A stretch of 64,000 bases of DNA from the NCBI GenBank assembly GCA_963771735.1, contig CAVYUN010000001.1, forward strand, positions 620,001 through 684,000, written 5' to 3'. This DNA comes from 66-474 sp963771735 (GTDB taxonomy: Bacteria; Pseudomonadota; Gammaproteobacteria; Xanthomonadales; Rhodanobacteraceae). Shown piece by piece: positions 44,568 to 53,990 of this stretch. Each line of letters opens with the position of its first letter. Position 1 is the stretch's first letter. The notes beneath the pieces were generated by a model. It did not search any database, was not told where the DNA came from, and saw nothing but the letters and a program-made list of their open reading frames with translations. The position numbers and the translations under genes are program-made.

Positions 44568-45377
44568 ATGAAGACTACCCCCAGGCGCCGCGCCCTCGTC
44601 ACCGGAGCCTCTGCCGGCATCGGCGCCGAATTCTCGCGTCAGCTCGCCGCGCGCGGTTGCGATCTGGTGTTGACCGCGCGTCGCAAGGATCGCCTTGATG
44701 CGCTGGCCGCCGAACTGCGCGGGGCGCACGGCGTCAACGTGGACGTGATTGCCGATGACCTGGCCGACCCCGCTGCACCCGCGCGCATCATGTCAACCGC
44801 CACGCAGGGGGACCGCGCCGTCGACATCCTGATCAACAATGCGGGCTACGGCGTACCCGGCCGTTACGACAAGGTGGAGTGGACCGTGCACGCAAGCTTC
44901 ATGCAGGTTTTGGTCATGTCGCCACTGCGGCTGTGCCACCTTTTGCTGCCGGGCATGCGCGAACGCAACTACGGTCGCATCGTCAACGTTGCATCGCTCG
45001 CAGGCCTTGTTCCGGGCACGCCGGGCAATACGCTGTACGGTCCGGCCAAGGCGTTACTGGTTCGGGTATCGCAAGGGTTGGCGTTGGAAAATCGCGCGCA
45101 CGGCATCCACGTCAGTGCGTTGTGCCCGGGATTCACCTACTCGGAATTCCACGACGTCAGCCAGGCCCGCGAACTGGTTTCCAAAATGCCCGGCTGGATG
45201 TGGATGGATGCCCACGCAGTCGTGCGGCAAGGCCTCGATGCCGTCGAACGCGGCCGCGTGGTGTACGTGCCCGGGCGCGTCAATCGCGCGATCAAGCTGC
45301 TGACGGACCTGCTGCCCGATCGCGCGGCGCTTGCGCTCGTCGGTCGCCGCGCGAAGAATTTCCGCGTGCGCGATTGA
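44568..45377 (+). CDS. Short-chain dehydrogenase/reductase (SDR)
   Basis: 269 residues. Classical SDR: NAD(P) motif TGASAGIG (11-18), NNAG motif (INNAGYG), catalytic Ser in VASLAG and the Tyr-Lys pair in YGPAK. The RR after the nucleotide motif (TARRKDRL) suggests NADPH preference. The C-terminal 50 residues include VYVPGRVNRAIKLLTDLLP, seen in membrane-associated SDRs of the DltE/YqjQ-like type. Substrate unknown. It stands alone between tpiA (divergent) and cysNC (convergent, 14 bases apart). Confidence 0.85.
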   Translation: MKTTPRRRALVTGASAGIGAEFSRQLAARGCDLVLTARRKDRLDALAAELRGAHGVNVDVIADDLADPAAPARIMSTATQGDRAVDILINNAGYGVPGRYDKVEWTVHASFMQVLVMSPLRLCHLLLPGMRERNYGRIVNVASLAGLVPGTPGNTLYGPAKALLVRVSQGLALENRAHGIHVSALCPGFTYSEFHDVSQARELVSKMPGWMWMDAHAVVRQGLDAVERGRVVYVPGRVNRAIKLLTDLLPDRAALALVGRRAKNFRVRD

Positions 45378-45391
45378 AACCTGCGCACACG

Positions 45392-47293
45392 CTACTTGGT
45401 GAGCAACTCGGCGACCCGCGCCGCGGAATCGGCAGCCGATTCGCGATCCGAATGCAGGTGGATCTCCGGTGATTCGGGCGCCTCGTATGGTGAGCCGATG
45501 CCGGTGAAGTTGGCGATCTTGCCGGCGCGCGCCTTGGCGTACAGACCCTTGACGTCGCGCTCCTCGCACACGGCCAGTGGCGCGTCCACGAACACTTCCA
45601 TGAAGCCGCTTTCGCCAATGAGATCGCGCGCCATCCTGCGCTCCGCGCGGAACGGCGAGATGAACGACACCAGGACGATCAGCCCGGCGTCCATCATCAG
45701 CTTGGCCACCTCGGCGACGCGCCGGATGTTCTCCACGCGATCGGCGTCGGTGAAGCCGAGGTCGCGGTTCAGTCCGTGGCGCACGTTGTCGCCATCCAGC
45801 AAGATGGTGTGGTAACCCTCGGAGAGCAAGCGGCGCTCGACCAGATTGGCAATGGTCGACTTGCCGGCGCCGGAAAGGCCGGTGAACCACAGGCAACGTG
45901 GCGTCTGGCCCTTGATCTTGGCGCGCGCGGCACGATCGACGTCGAGCTGCTGCCAATGCACGTTGCGGTCACGGCGCAGACCGAAATCCAGCGTGCCGCA
46001 ACCGACCGTCGCGTTGGATTCGCGATCGACCAGGATGAACCCGCCGAGGCGGCGATCCTGCTTGTACGGCCGGTAGGCCACATCCTCGTCCAGCGAAAGA
46101 TTGCAGTAGCCGATCTCGTTGGCGACCAACCGCGTGGCCGCGAGGTGCGCCTGGGTGTCGGGATCGATGCGATGCTTGATCTCGGTGACCTGCGCGCCGA
46201 CCACGCGCGTGGCCAACTTCATCAGGTAGCGTCGGCCCGGCAACAGCGCGGCATCGTCCAGCCACAGCAGATGGCAGGCGAACTGCGCCGCGACTTCGGG
46301 CGGATGCGCGGGATTGGCGATCACGTCGCCGCGCGCCACGTCGATCTGGTCGGCCAGCGTCAAGGTGACGGCCTGGCCCGCTTCGGCCATATTCAGGTCG
46401 GCGTCGCCGCCGACCACGCGCGCCACGCGTGAGCGTTGCCCCGACGGCAATACCACCACTTCGTTGCCGGGCGCGACGCGCCCGCCCGCGATGGTGCCGG
46501 CGTAACCGCGGAAACTGTGATCCGGGCGATTGACCCATTGCACCGGCAGCGCGAAGGCCGCATCTTCGCGCCGCTCGACCTGCACGGTTTCCAGGTATTC
46601 CAGCAACGGCTTGTCGGTGTACCACGGCGTGTTGGACGAATGCGTCACCAGGTTGTCGGCATTGATCGCGGACACGGGCACCGCGTCCGCATGTTCGATG
46701 CCAAGATCGTGCGCAAGCTTCACGCACTCCAGTTCGATGGCGTGGTAACGCGCATGGTTGTATTCGATCAGGTCCAGCTTGTTGACCGCGAACAGCACCC
46801 GCCGCAGGCCGAACATCGCCAGGATCGCGGTATGCCGGCGTGTCTGGGTCTGCACGCCGGCGCGCGCGTCCACCAGTATCACACCGAGTTCCGCGCTGGA
46901 CGCACCGCTGGCCATGTTGCGGGTGTACTGCGCGTGGCCGGGGCAATCGGCGACGATGAAGGCGCGCTTGTCGGTGCCGAAGTAACGCCAGGCGACGTCG
47001 ATGGTGATGCCTTGCTCGCGCTCGGCCTCGAGGCCGTCCAGCAGCAGCGCGTAGTCCGGCGCACCGCCGCAGGTGCCGTGTTTCTTGCTGTCGCGGATCA
47101 TCTGCGCGAGACGATCCTCGGGCACCATGCCGGCCTCGGCCAGCAGGCGACCGAGCAACGTGCTCTTGCCGTCGTCGACGCTGCCGCACATCGCGAAACG
47201 CAGGGTGTCGCGGTTTTCCAGCGCGGCCAGGCGCGCGGCGAGTTCGTCCGCCGTCACCGCCGCGTCATCGCGTTCGTCAGAAGTAGCCTTCAC
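45392..47293 (-). CDS. cysN: Sulfate adenylyltransferase subunit 1 / APS kinase fusion CysNC
   Basis: 633 residues. The N-terminal GTPase subunit of ATP sulfurylase (GSVDDGKST, 37-45; DCPGHAQYTRNMASG) is fused to a C-terminal adenylylsulfate kinase (GLSGAGKST, 472-480). With CysD it activates sulfate to APS and then PAPS. The start is not certain: GTG at 47293 has GGAG 10 bases upstream and overlaps the cysD stop by 17 bases; a second GTG at 47257 would shorten it by 12 residues. Confidence 0.93.
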   Translation of the reverse strand: MKATSDERDDAAVTADELAARLAALENRDTLRFAMCGSVDDGKSTLLGRLLAEAGMVPEDRLAQMIRDSKKHGTCGGAPDYALLLDGLEAEREQGITIDVAWRYFGTDKRAFIVADCPGHAQYTRNMASGASSAELGVILVDARAGVQTQTRRHTAILAMFGLRRVLFAVNKLDLIEYNHARYHAIELECVKLAHDLGIEHADAVPVSAINADNLVTHSSNTPWYTDKPLLEYLETVQVERREDAAFALPVQWVNRPDHSFRGYAGTIAGGRVAPGNEVVVLPSGQRSRVARVVGGDADLNMAEAGQAVTLTLADQIDVARGDVIANPAHPPEVAAQFACHLLWLDDAALLPGRRYLMKLATRVVGAQVTEIKHRIDPDTQAHLAATRLVANEIGYCNLSLDEDVAYRPYKQDRRLGGFILVDRESNATVGCGTLDFGLRRDRNVHWQQLDVDRAARAKIKGQTPRCLWFTGLSGAGKSTIANLVERRLLSEGYHTILLDGDNVRHGLNRDLGFTDADRVENIRRVAEVAKLMMDAGLIVLVSFISPFRAERRMARDLIGESGFMEVFVDAPLAVCEERDVKGLYAKARAGKIANFTGIGSPYEAPESPEIHLHSDRESAADSAARVAELLTK

Positions 47294-48185
47294 GCTTCTT
47301 GCGCTCCATGGAATCGGAGGGATCCAGATCGATGATGCGGCCGGCGCGTTCGGATTGCCGCGTATCCAGCATCTCGCCGATGATCGCGTCGAGGTCGGCG
47401 GCATCGGATTCGACCGCCGCGGTCAGCGGCCAGCAACCGAGGGTGCGGAAGCGCACCATCTTCGCGACCAGTTGTTCGCCCGGCTCCATCGGCACGCGAT
47501 CGTCATCGCGCACCAGCAGCGCACCGTTGCGCACGAAGGTCGTGCGTTCCTCGGCGAAATACAGCGGCACCACCTCGATGCCCTCGCGGCGGATGTACAG
47601 CCAGACGTCGAGTTCGGTCCAGTCGGAAAGCGGGAACACGCGCAGGGTTTCGTCCTGGTCGAGCCGCGTGTTGAACAGGCTCCAGGGTTCCGGACGCTGC
47701 TTGCGCGGCTCCCAGCGCTGGCCGACGCCACGCAGCGAGAACACGCGCTCCTTGGCACGCGCGGGATCCTCGTCGCGGCGCGCGCCGCCGATCGCGGCGT
47801 CGAAACCGTAATCGGACAGGGCCTGGCGCAAGGCCAGCGTTTTCATGACATGGGTATGCTTGGATGCGGCGCCGACCGGATCGGTGCCCTGGCGCACGCC
47901 TTCCTGGTTGATGTATTCGATCAGCTCGACGCCGGTTTCGCTCGCGACGCGATCGCGGAACTCGATCATCTCGCGGAACTTCCAGGTCGTGTTGACGTGC
48001 AGCATCGGCAGCGGCGGCTTGGCCGGATAAAACGCCTTCAGCAGCAGGTGCAACAGCACCGATGAGTCCTTGCCGATCGAATACAGCAGCACGGGCTTGC
48101 TGCACTCGGCCACTGTCTCGCGCAGGATGCGGATGGACTCGGCCTCGAGCCGGTCGAGATGGGTGTGCAGCCGGGTGACGCTCAT
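47277..48185 (-). CDS. cysD: Sulfate adenylyltransferase subunit 2 CysD
   Basis: 302 residues from the ATG at 48185 (MSVTRLHTHLDRLEAES), with GGAG 9 bases upstream. It catalyses ATP + sulfate to APS with CysN. PP-loop SIGKDSS (36-42), HVNTTWKF, GGARRDEDPARAKER and PLSDWTELDVW are all present. It is the first gene of the cysD-cysNC pair. No CysB-type site was recognised in the 122-base spacer to amgK. Confidence 0.96.
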   Translation of the reverse strand: MSVTRLHTHLDRLEAESIRILRETVAECSKPVLLYSIGKDSSVLLHLLLKAFYPAKPPLPMLHVNTTWKFREMIEFRDRVASETGVELIEYINQEGVRQGTDPVGAASKHTHVMKTLALRQALSDYGFDAAIGGARRDEDPARAKERVFSLRGVGQRWEPRKQRPEPWSLFNTRLDQDETLRVFPLSDWTELDVWLYIRREGIEVVPLYFAEERTTFVRNGALLVRDDDRVPMEPGEQLVAKMVRFRTLGCWPLTAAVESDAADLDAIIGEMLDTRQSERAGRIIDLDPSDSMERKKREGYF

Positions 48186-48307
48186 GTTCTGGAACTCCGG
48201 GTTTCCTGAAGGCAACGCGTGGCGGCGTAACCGAGCGGCAAGGATAACGGAATCACCCGCTGCTTAGCGACGCTGCCGCTGCATGCCCGCTTCTATACTC
48301 CCGTGCC

Positions 48308-49336
48308 ATGTCCGTGATCGATTCCCCGTCCACCGTCGATGCCCGCGCCAGCGCACGGCTGGCGTTCGCACGCGCCGCCAGCGGAGCTCCGCAAGCCTCG
48401 CTCGCGGCGGCCTCCGAGGATGCCAGCGCGCGCAGTTACTGGCGTGTCTCGGGTGCGAAGGAAAGCGCCATCGTGATGGATGCGCCGCCCGGTTCAGGCA
48501 GCCTCGATGCATGGCTGGACATGGATGCGCGCTTGCGCAGCGCCGGCCTGAACGCACCGGAAGTGCTGGCCGCGGACCTCGATCGGGGCTTCCTGCTGCT
48601 CTCCGATCTCGGCACCCGCCCCTACCTGGCCGAATTGAACGACACGACCGCCGACGCGTTGTACGCCGACGCACTCGACGCTCTGCTGACCATGCAGACG
48701 CGCGTCGATCCGCAGGGCCTGCCGCGTTACGACGAGCCATTCCTGGTCCGCGAACTGGAACTGATGCCGACCTGGTTCCTCGAACGCCATCTCGGCGCTT
48801 CCGTCGATTGCGGCGAATGGGACGTCATCGAAGTCGCATTCCGCCTGCTGGTCGACAACGTGCTCGCGCAACCACAGGTGTTCGTGCATCGCGACTTCCA
48901 CAGCCGCAACCTGATGTACGTGCCCGGACACAACCCCGGCATCATCGATCTGCAGGACGCGGTGCTGGGACCGGTCACGTACGATGTCGTGTCGCTGCTG
49001 CGCGACTGTTACATCACATGGGACGAAGCGCGCGTGCGTGCGTGGGCCGAGACGCACCGCCAGCGTCTTGTCGAAGCCGGCGGCCTCGATCGCCAGGTCG
49101 ATGCGGCCCGCTGGCAGCGCTGGTTCGACCTGACCGGCCTGCAACGCCACATCAAGGTACTCGGCATCTTCTGCCGGCTCTGGTACCGCGACGGCAAGCG
49201 TGGTTACCTGACCGATCTGCCGCGCGTGTGGCATTACGTCCGCAGCATGGCGTCGCGTTATCCCGAATTGCACGATTTCATTGCGCTGCTGGAACGCCGT
49301 GTCGGCGAACGTGACCTGGCGGAACCCGCTGCATGA
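48308..49336 (+). CDS. amgK: N-acetylmuramate/N-acetylglucosamine kinase AmgK
   Basis: 342 residues, aminoglycoside phosphotransferase fold. AmgK phosphorylates MurNAc (and GlcNAc) at C1 in the recycling route of Pseudomonas and relatives, which bypasses MurA and so lowers fosfomycin sensitivity. The catalytic loop VHRDFHSRNL (Asp196) and the metal site IIDLQDA are clear. Its stop overlaps the murU start (ATGA), the standard amgK-murU pairing. Confidence 0.92.
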   Translation: MSVIDSPSTVDARASARLAFARAASGAPQASLAAASEDASARSYWRVSGAKESAIVMDAPPGSGSLDAWLDMDARLRSAGLNAPEVLAADLDRGFLLLSDLGTRPYLAELNDTTADALYADALDALLTMQTRVDPQGLPRYDEPFLVRELELMPTWFLERHLGASVDCGEWDVIEVAFRLLVDNVLAQPQVFVHRDFHSRNLMYVPGHNPGIIDLQDAVLGPVTYDVVSLLRDCYITWDEARVRAWAETHRQRLVEAGGLDRQVDAARWQRWFDLTGLQRHIKVLGIFCRLWYRDGKRGYLTDLPRVWHYVRSMASRYPELHDFIALLERRVGERDLAEPAA

Positions 49337-50058
49337 AAGCCCTGTTGCTTGCTGCCGGACGCGGCGAGCGCATGCGCCCGCTCACCGACGCCACTCCCAA
49401 ACCGCTGCTGCAAGCCGGCGGCAAGCGCCTGATCGAATGGCATCTGGAAAGGCTTGCGGCCGGAGGCGTGCGCGAAGTCGTCATCAACATCGCACATCTG
49501 GCGGAACAATTCCCGGCGGCGCTGGGCGACGGTTCGCGTTACGGTGTGCACATCGAATACAGCCGCGAAGGCGACGTTCCGCTCGAAACCGGCGGCGGCA
49601 TCTTGCATGCGCTGCCGTTGCTGGGCACGAAACCGTTTCTCGCGATCAACGCCGACACTTTCACCGATTTCGACTTCGCAAAGTTGTCGAACCCGCCGCG
49701 CGGCGGCGCGGAACTGGTGCTGGTCGACAATCCGCCGCAACACCGGCAAGGCGATTTCGGCATCGATGCGGACGGTGGGTTGCTGCCGCACGCCGACTCA
49801 CCGGGTGCCACGCACGCGCTGACCTTCGCGGGGATCGGCGTTTATCGATCCGAAATTCTGGACGGGTGGCAAACGATTGTCGGCGACTCGGACGACGCTC
49901 GCGCCACGCCGCCGCGTTTCTCCCTTGCTCCGCTGCTGCGCGCCGCAGTCGCGCGCGGAACAATTACTTGGCAGCATCACCGCGGATTCTGGACCGACGT
50001 CGGCACGCCGCAAAGGCTCGCGCAACTCGACGCAGGCCTCCGCGGCAGCATGCCGTGA
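49333..50058 (+). CDS. murU: MurNAc-1-phosphate uridylyltransferase MurU
   Basis: 241 residues, sugar nucleotidyltransferase with the N-terminal motif LAAGRGERMRPLT (6-18) and metal-binding Asp in NADTFTDFD. It turns MurNAc-1-phosphate and UTP into UDP-MurNAc, completing the recycling shunt started by AmgK. It overlaps amgK by four bases. A GlmU- or RfbA-like function is less likely given this pairing. Confidence 0.92.
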   Translation: MKALLLAAGRGERMRPLTDATPKPLLQAGGKRLIEWHLERLAAGGVREVVINIAHLAEQFPAALGDGSRYGVHIEYSREGDVPLETGGGILHALPLLGTKPFLAINADTFTDFDFAKLSNPPRGGAELVLVDNPPQHRQGDFGIDADGGLLPHADSPGATHALTFAGIGVYRSEILDGWQTIVGDSDDARATPPRFSLAPLLRAAVARGTITWQHHRGFWTDVGTPQRLAQLDAGLRGSMP

Positions 50059-50118
50059 TCCACATGCGCGCATAATGGCGGACGTGCAGACGAACCGCGC
50101 CAGCCGGAGTGAAAATTC

Positions 50119-50781
50119 ATGAGCGCCGCATCATGGCTCGATGTCGGGGTGGCAGTGTGCGCCCTCGTCGCGCTGCTGTTGATCGCCCGCGGCGTGCATC
50201 ACGTGGGCCGCCGGCGCGTATGGCGCGGCAGCGTTGTCGGCCTGGGCGGCCTCGTGATCGGGTGCCTTGCGGTCATCGCTTTGCTGATCGGCATCAATTT
50301 GCTTACTTACGCGCGTTTCACCTTCGAACAGCCAGTCGCGACCATCAGTTTCCGGGCACTCTCGCCACAGCGTTATACCGTGACGCTGGTGCGCCATGAT
50401 GGTGGCACCGTGCAGGCGACGCTGACCGGCGACGAATGGGAACTCGACGCGCGCATCATCAAGTGGAAAGGCGTCGCAACCGTCATCGGATTCGAGCCGC
50501 TGTACCGCCTGCAGCGCCTGAGCGGTCGTTATGCCAGCATCCATGACACGCTGACACGGCCGCCCAGCGCGATTTCACTGGCGCGGGACCCCGGCTTGAG
50601 CCTTTGGCAGATTGCCCATCGCGAAGCGCGCTGGTTGCCGTTCGTCGATGCAAGCTACGGCACGGCCACCTATCTGCCGATGGGCGATGGCGCCAGCTAC
50701 GAGGTCAGCCTGAGCACCACCGGGTTGCTTGCACGGCCCGCCAACGCCGCAGCCGCGCGTGCGGTGCGCGATTGGGAGTGA
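50119..50781 (+). CDS. Conserved membrane-anchored protein, unknown function
   Basis: 220 residues. Two N-terminal membrane helices (about 8-27 and 38-62) are followed by a 150-residue soluble domain beginning FTFEQPVATISF and containing WELDARIIKWKG and a Tyr/Arg-rich centre. Similar proteins are sometimes labelled as multidrug efflux pumps in databases, but nothing here resembles a transporter. The start has GGAG 9 bases upstream. It follows murU on the same strand and may be in the same operon. I infer only that the domain faces the periplasm or cytoplasm from a double-helix anchor. Confidence 0.7.
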   Translation: MSAASWLDVGVAVCALVALLLIARGVHHVGRRRVWRGSVVGLGGLVIGCLAVIALLIGINLLTYARFTFEQPVATISFRALSPQRYTVTLVRHDGGTVQATLTGDEWELDARIIKWKGVATVIGFEPLYRLQRLSGRYASIHDTLTRPPSAISLARDPGLSLWQIAHREARWLPFVDASYGTATYLPMGDGASYEVSLSTTGLLARPANAAAARAVRDWE

Positions 50782-50802
50782 CCGGCGGAAGACCGCCGCG
50801 AT

Positions 50803-51492
50803 TCACTTGCCCAGCAATTCCCGCAGAAACGGAATGGTGATGCGCCGCTGTGCGGCCAGCGAGGCGCGATCGACGCGTTGCAGCAACGCGACCAGCGAGG
50901 CCGGATCGCGCGGCTGGCGCGCGAGCCACCAATCCAGTACCTCGTCATCGAGGCGCAACCCGAGACGACCGGCCAGAACACGCAACATCGCCCGGCGGCC
51001 GGCATCGTCGAGCGGACGCAATGCGTGTTGTGTACACATCGCGAGCCGCGACACCAGATCCGGCAGGCCGATGCCAATCTCGGCGGGCGGCGCGCAAGCG
51101 GCAAACAACATGCCGGCGTCGGTGCTTTTCGCGCGATTGTAGAGATCGAACAGCGCGCGCTCGGCCTCGCGGTCTCCGGCAATCACTTGCACGTCGTCGA
51201 TCGCAAGCAATCCCCGCGTATCGATGCCCGCGATTGCCTCGTTGCGCGGCGCGGGAAGTCGTGCGAGCGACACGTAACGTGCATCGCGATGCGATTCGAT
51301 CGCGGCACGGCACGCGGCTATCAGCAGGTGGCTCTTGCCGGTGCCGGATGCGCCGTGCAGGTACGACCAGCCCTTGCCGCCTTCGACAAGGTCGATGACA
51401 CCCTGCAACGCGGTCACGTTGGCACCCGGCCAGAACGCATCGAGCCGCTGGTGCGGCGGCCAGCGCAGGTCGAGCGGAATTTGCCGAGTCAT
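50803..51492 (-). CDS. hda: DnaA regulatory inactivator Hda
   Basis: 229 residues, AAA+ homologue of DnaA without its DNA-binding domain. The N-terminal clamp-binding motif QIPLDL (4-9) links it to the beta sliding clamp, and GASGTGKSH is the Walker A motif. Hda stimulates ATP hydrolysis by DnaA after initiation. Its ATG overlaps the upstream perM-like stop by ATGA, giving the usual perM-hda pairing. Confidence 0.95.
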   Translation of the reverse strand: MTRQIPLDLRWPPHQRLDAFWPGANVTALQGVIDLVEGGKGWSYLHGASGTGKSHLLIAACRAAIESHRDARYVSLARLPAPRNEAIAGIDTRGLLAIDDVQVIAGDREAERALFDLYNRAKSTDAGMLFAACAPPAEIGIGLPDLVSRLAMCTQHALRPLDDAGRRAMLRVLAGRLGLRLDDEVLDWWLARQPRDPASLVALLQRVDRASLAAQRRITIPFLRELLGK

Positions 51493-52634
51493 GGCGTCGC
51501 CGGAGGCTCCCCGTCCCCGGGCAGCGGATGCGCTTCGGGCTCGACCGGATCACCTTCGGCCGAAACGCTGGTGGGGTGCTCGTGACCGGCATACAACGGA
51601 CTCGCCTCGTAGCGGTCGCGCAGGAAACGCAGCAGCACCATCGCAATGGAAGCCATCGGCAGCGCCAGCAGGACGCCAATGAAACCGAACAATTCGCCGA
51701 ACGCCAGCACCGCGAAGATCACCGCCACCGGATGCAGCCCGATGCGATCGCCGACAAGTTTGGGAACCAGGATGTAACTCTCCAGTACCGAGCCAATCCC
51801 GAACACCACCAGCACCAGCACCAGATGGAAGACGTCGTGGAACTGCACCAGTGCCGCGATGATGCTGGCGACGATGCCGATGATGAAACCCAGATACGGC
51901 ACGAAACTGACCAGGCCCGCGATCATGCCGATCAGGGGTCCAACGCCGAGGCCGACCAGTTTCAACGCGACCGCGTAGTAGATCGCCAGACCCAGCATCA
52001 CCAGCAACTGGCCGCGCACGAAGGCACCGAGCACGCTGTCTGTATCACGCGCGAGGCGGCGGATCGTGTCCTGCGCATCGCGCGGAAGCAACGCATCGAC
52101 GTGTGCGACCAACCTGTCCCAGTCACGCAGCAGGTAGAACGTCACCACTGGCACCAGCACCACCGAGACAACCCAACCGATCAGCGCCAGCCCCGAGCGC
52201 GTCGCATACCCAAGCAACGTGGCGGCAAGGCCGCCGACCGTGCCGATGTGTTCGCGTATCCGGGCGATCAGGGTGGCCGCATCGAATTCGCTGGCGGAGA
52301 TGTGCAGCTTCTGTTCCAGCCACGGAATGGCGTCGTGCGTGAACCAAGCCGCATACGCGGGCAATGCGGCGATCAGGCGCGCGACCTGACGCTGGACCAG
52401 CGGCACCAGCAGCAAGAGCGCCAGCGCCACGATCAGCAGCATGACCAGGAACACGATGCTGGCAGCGAGTCCGCGCCCGAGATGCAAGCGCTCAAGTCGA
52501 TCCACCAGCGGGTCGCCGAGGTAGGCGAACACGCCCGCCAGCATGAAAGGCATCAGGACCGGCGACAGCAGCCACACCAGCCAGCCGGTCACGCCGATGA
52601 TGATCAACCACTGCCAGCGCTGCGCGTTGTTCAT
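51489..52634 (-). CDS. AI-2E/PerM family transporter-like membrane protein
   Basis: 381 residues with about eight helices arranged as in the AI-2E (UPF0118) family: PFMLAGVFAYLGDPLVDRL near the start, a soluble middle part, and the conserved IGMIAGLVSFVPYLG and FGELFGFIGVLLALP. Members act as Na+/H+ antiporters or exporters; the role of the PerM type beside hda is unknown. The ATG at 52634 overlaps the upstream gene's stop by ATGA. Confidence 0.9.
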   Translation of the reverse strand: MNNAQRWQWLIIIGVTGWLVWLLSPVLMPFMLAGVFAYLGDPLVDRLERLHLGRGLAASIVFLVMLLIVALALLLLVPLVQRQVARLIAALPAYAAWFTHDAIPWLEQKLHISASEFDAATLIARIREHIGTVGGLAATLLGYATRSGLALIGWVVSVVLVPVVTFYLLRDWDRLVAHVDALLPRDAQDTIRRLARDTDSVLGAFVRGQLLVMLGLAIYYAVALKLVGLGVGPLIGMIAGLVSFVPYLGFIIGIVASIIAALVQFHDVFHLVLVLVVFGIGSVLESYILVPKLVGDRIGLHPVAVIFAVLAFGELFGFIGVLLALPMASIAMVLLRFLRDRYEASPLYAGHEHPTSVSAEGDPVEPEAHPLPGDGEPPATP

Positions 52635-53230
52635 CCGGAAGCTCCCCTGCCTTTCAGTTCGCGCCGCGCCAGGCGACCCCAGCGCAACACATAATCCAGC
52701 CCGCTGGCGACGGTGAGCGTGGCAACGATCCATGCGGGAACCACTGTCCGTGCGTGCCAACCGAAGGCATGATCGGCCAGCACCCAGAGCACGAAGCCGA
52801 TCTGCGCAACCGTGTTGGTTTTCGAGAGCCAGCTGGGATGCGCCTCGAAATTGCGCAGTACGCGATGCCAGGCCAGCGCACCCAGTGCAATGACTGCGTC
52901 GCGTGACACCACCAGCGCGACCAGCCAGCGCGGGGCCTCGTGCAGCCATGCGAGTGCCAGCATGCAACCCACCAGCATCAGCTTGTCGGCAACGGGGTCG
53001 AGGATCGAACCCAGTCGGCTCTGCCAGTGATAATGCCGAGCAAGGTACCCGTCGACGCCGTCCGACACGCCGGCAACGATCGCGACCACGAGCGCAGCCG
53101 CATACTTTTCCTGCACGATCGCGATGATCAGCGGTGCGACCAGTGCAATGCGCAGCACGGATATCAGGTTGGGCAGATGCCGCAACGGTCCGTCGCGTGC
53201 AGCTTTTCCCGCGGGTATTCGTCCGCTCAC
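52631..53230 (-). CDS. CDP-alcohol phosphatidyltransferase family protein
   Basis: 199 residues. The family signature is complete: DGVDGYLAR, eight residues, G, three residues, DPVAD, the metal-binding aspartates for transfer of a phosphatidyl or similar group from a CDP-alcohol. Five to six membrane helices follow. It is PgsA-like and could make phosphatidylglycerophosphate or cardiolipin, but a second, canonical pgsA usually exists elsewhere. The start is probably the GTG at 53230; no strong SD is seen. It is translationally coupled to the PerM-like gene. Confidence 0.87.
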   Translation of the reverse strand: MSGRIPAGKAARDGPLRHLPNLISVLRIALVAPLIIAIVQEKYAAALVVAIVAGVSDGVDGYLARHYHWQSRLGSILDPVADKLMLVGCMLALAWLHEAPRWLVALVVSRDAVIALGALAWHRVLRNFEAHPSWLSKTNTVAQIGFVLWVLADHAFGWHARTVVPAWIVATLTVASGLDYVLRWGRLARRELKGRGASG

Positions 53231-53243
53231 GGGAGCGCCACGC

Positions 53244-53948
53244 TCAGGGCGTCCAGTGCAGTGACGCGTCGGCCCCGGGGTGAGCTTCGGCGGCCTGCGC
53301 CAGATGGCCGTTCGGGGTTTCCAGCGCCGCCAGCACCGTCGCCAACGGCGCACTGTAGCCGAGCTGCAGCAGCACGCCGTCGTTCTGCGCCGCCACGGGC
53401 ACCACATCGTGCAGCTGCGGATCGCCGCGCAACATCGACAGCAGGCTGGCAAACGCGTGGCTGTTGCGGATGCCGTCGATCCAGATCGTGCCGGTGCCGC
53501 CGCTGGCGGCCGGAGTCGATCCACCGGCGGCAACGCCGGCCGATGTCGCCGCAGCCGGGGTTGTGCCGGCCACGCCACTGGAACCGCCTGCGCCGCTCTG
53601 GGCGACCAGGCTCTGTATCGCGCCGGGATCGAAATCCACCTGCAACTCCAGGCCGCCGCCGGAAGCCGCGCGCCGGTAGTGGTAGCCACGCACGTAGCCC
53701 GACGCGTTCGATACTGTGTCGGCGCCCGGCGCGAACCCCGGCGCGGCCTGCTGCAGCACGAGTTTCAATGCGGCGGCTATCGCGTCACTACGCTGGGCAT
53801 CGCTGGTGCCGGCGACCGGCACCGTGACCGAGTACGGACTCGCTGCATCCGCCGGTGCGTACGCCGTGCCCGCGCCCGGCACGGCCTGGCTCAAGGCTAC
53901 GCCCGCCGCACCCAGTGCGCACAGCAAGAACATGCAAGCTCGAATCAT
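53244..53948 (-). CDS. DUF2066 secreted protein
   Basis: 234 residues from the ATG at 53948 with GGAGG 9 bases upstream. A signal peptide (RACMFLLCALGAAGVALS) precedes DUF2066. Family parts include RSDAIAAALKLVL and the GTIWIDGI...LLSMLRGDPQLHDVVPVAAQNDGVLL region, with an Ala/Gly/Ser-rich, low-complexity segment between them. Function is unknown. It heads the DUF2066-CDP-alcohol transferase-perM-hda operon, divergent from purM, a gene order conserved in gammaproteobacteria. Confidence 0.82.
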   Translation of the reverse strand: MIRACMFLLCALGAAGVALSQAVPGAGTAYAPADAASPYSVTVPVAGTSDAQRSDAIAAALKLVLQQAAPGFAPGADTVSNASGYVRGYHYRRAASGGGLELQVDFDPGAIQSLVAQSGAGGSSGVAGTTPAAATSAGVAAGGSTPAASGGTGTIWIDGIRNSHAFASLLSMLRGDPQLHDVVPVAAQNDGVLLQLGYSAPLATVLAALETPNGHLAQAAEAHPGADASLHWTP

Positions 53949-53990
53949 GGCCACGCACCTCCGGGCGATTGACACCAAGTCTGCCCAATC

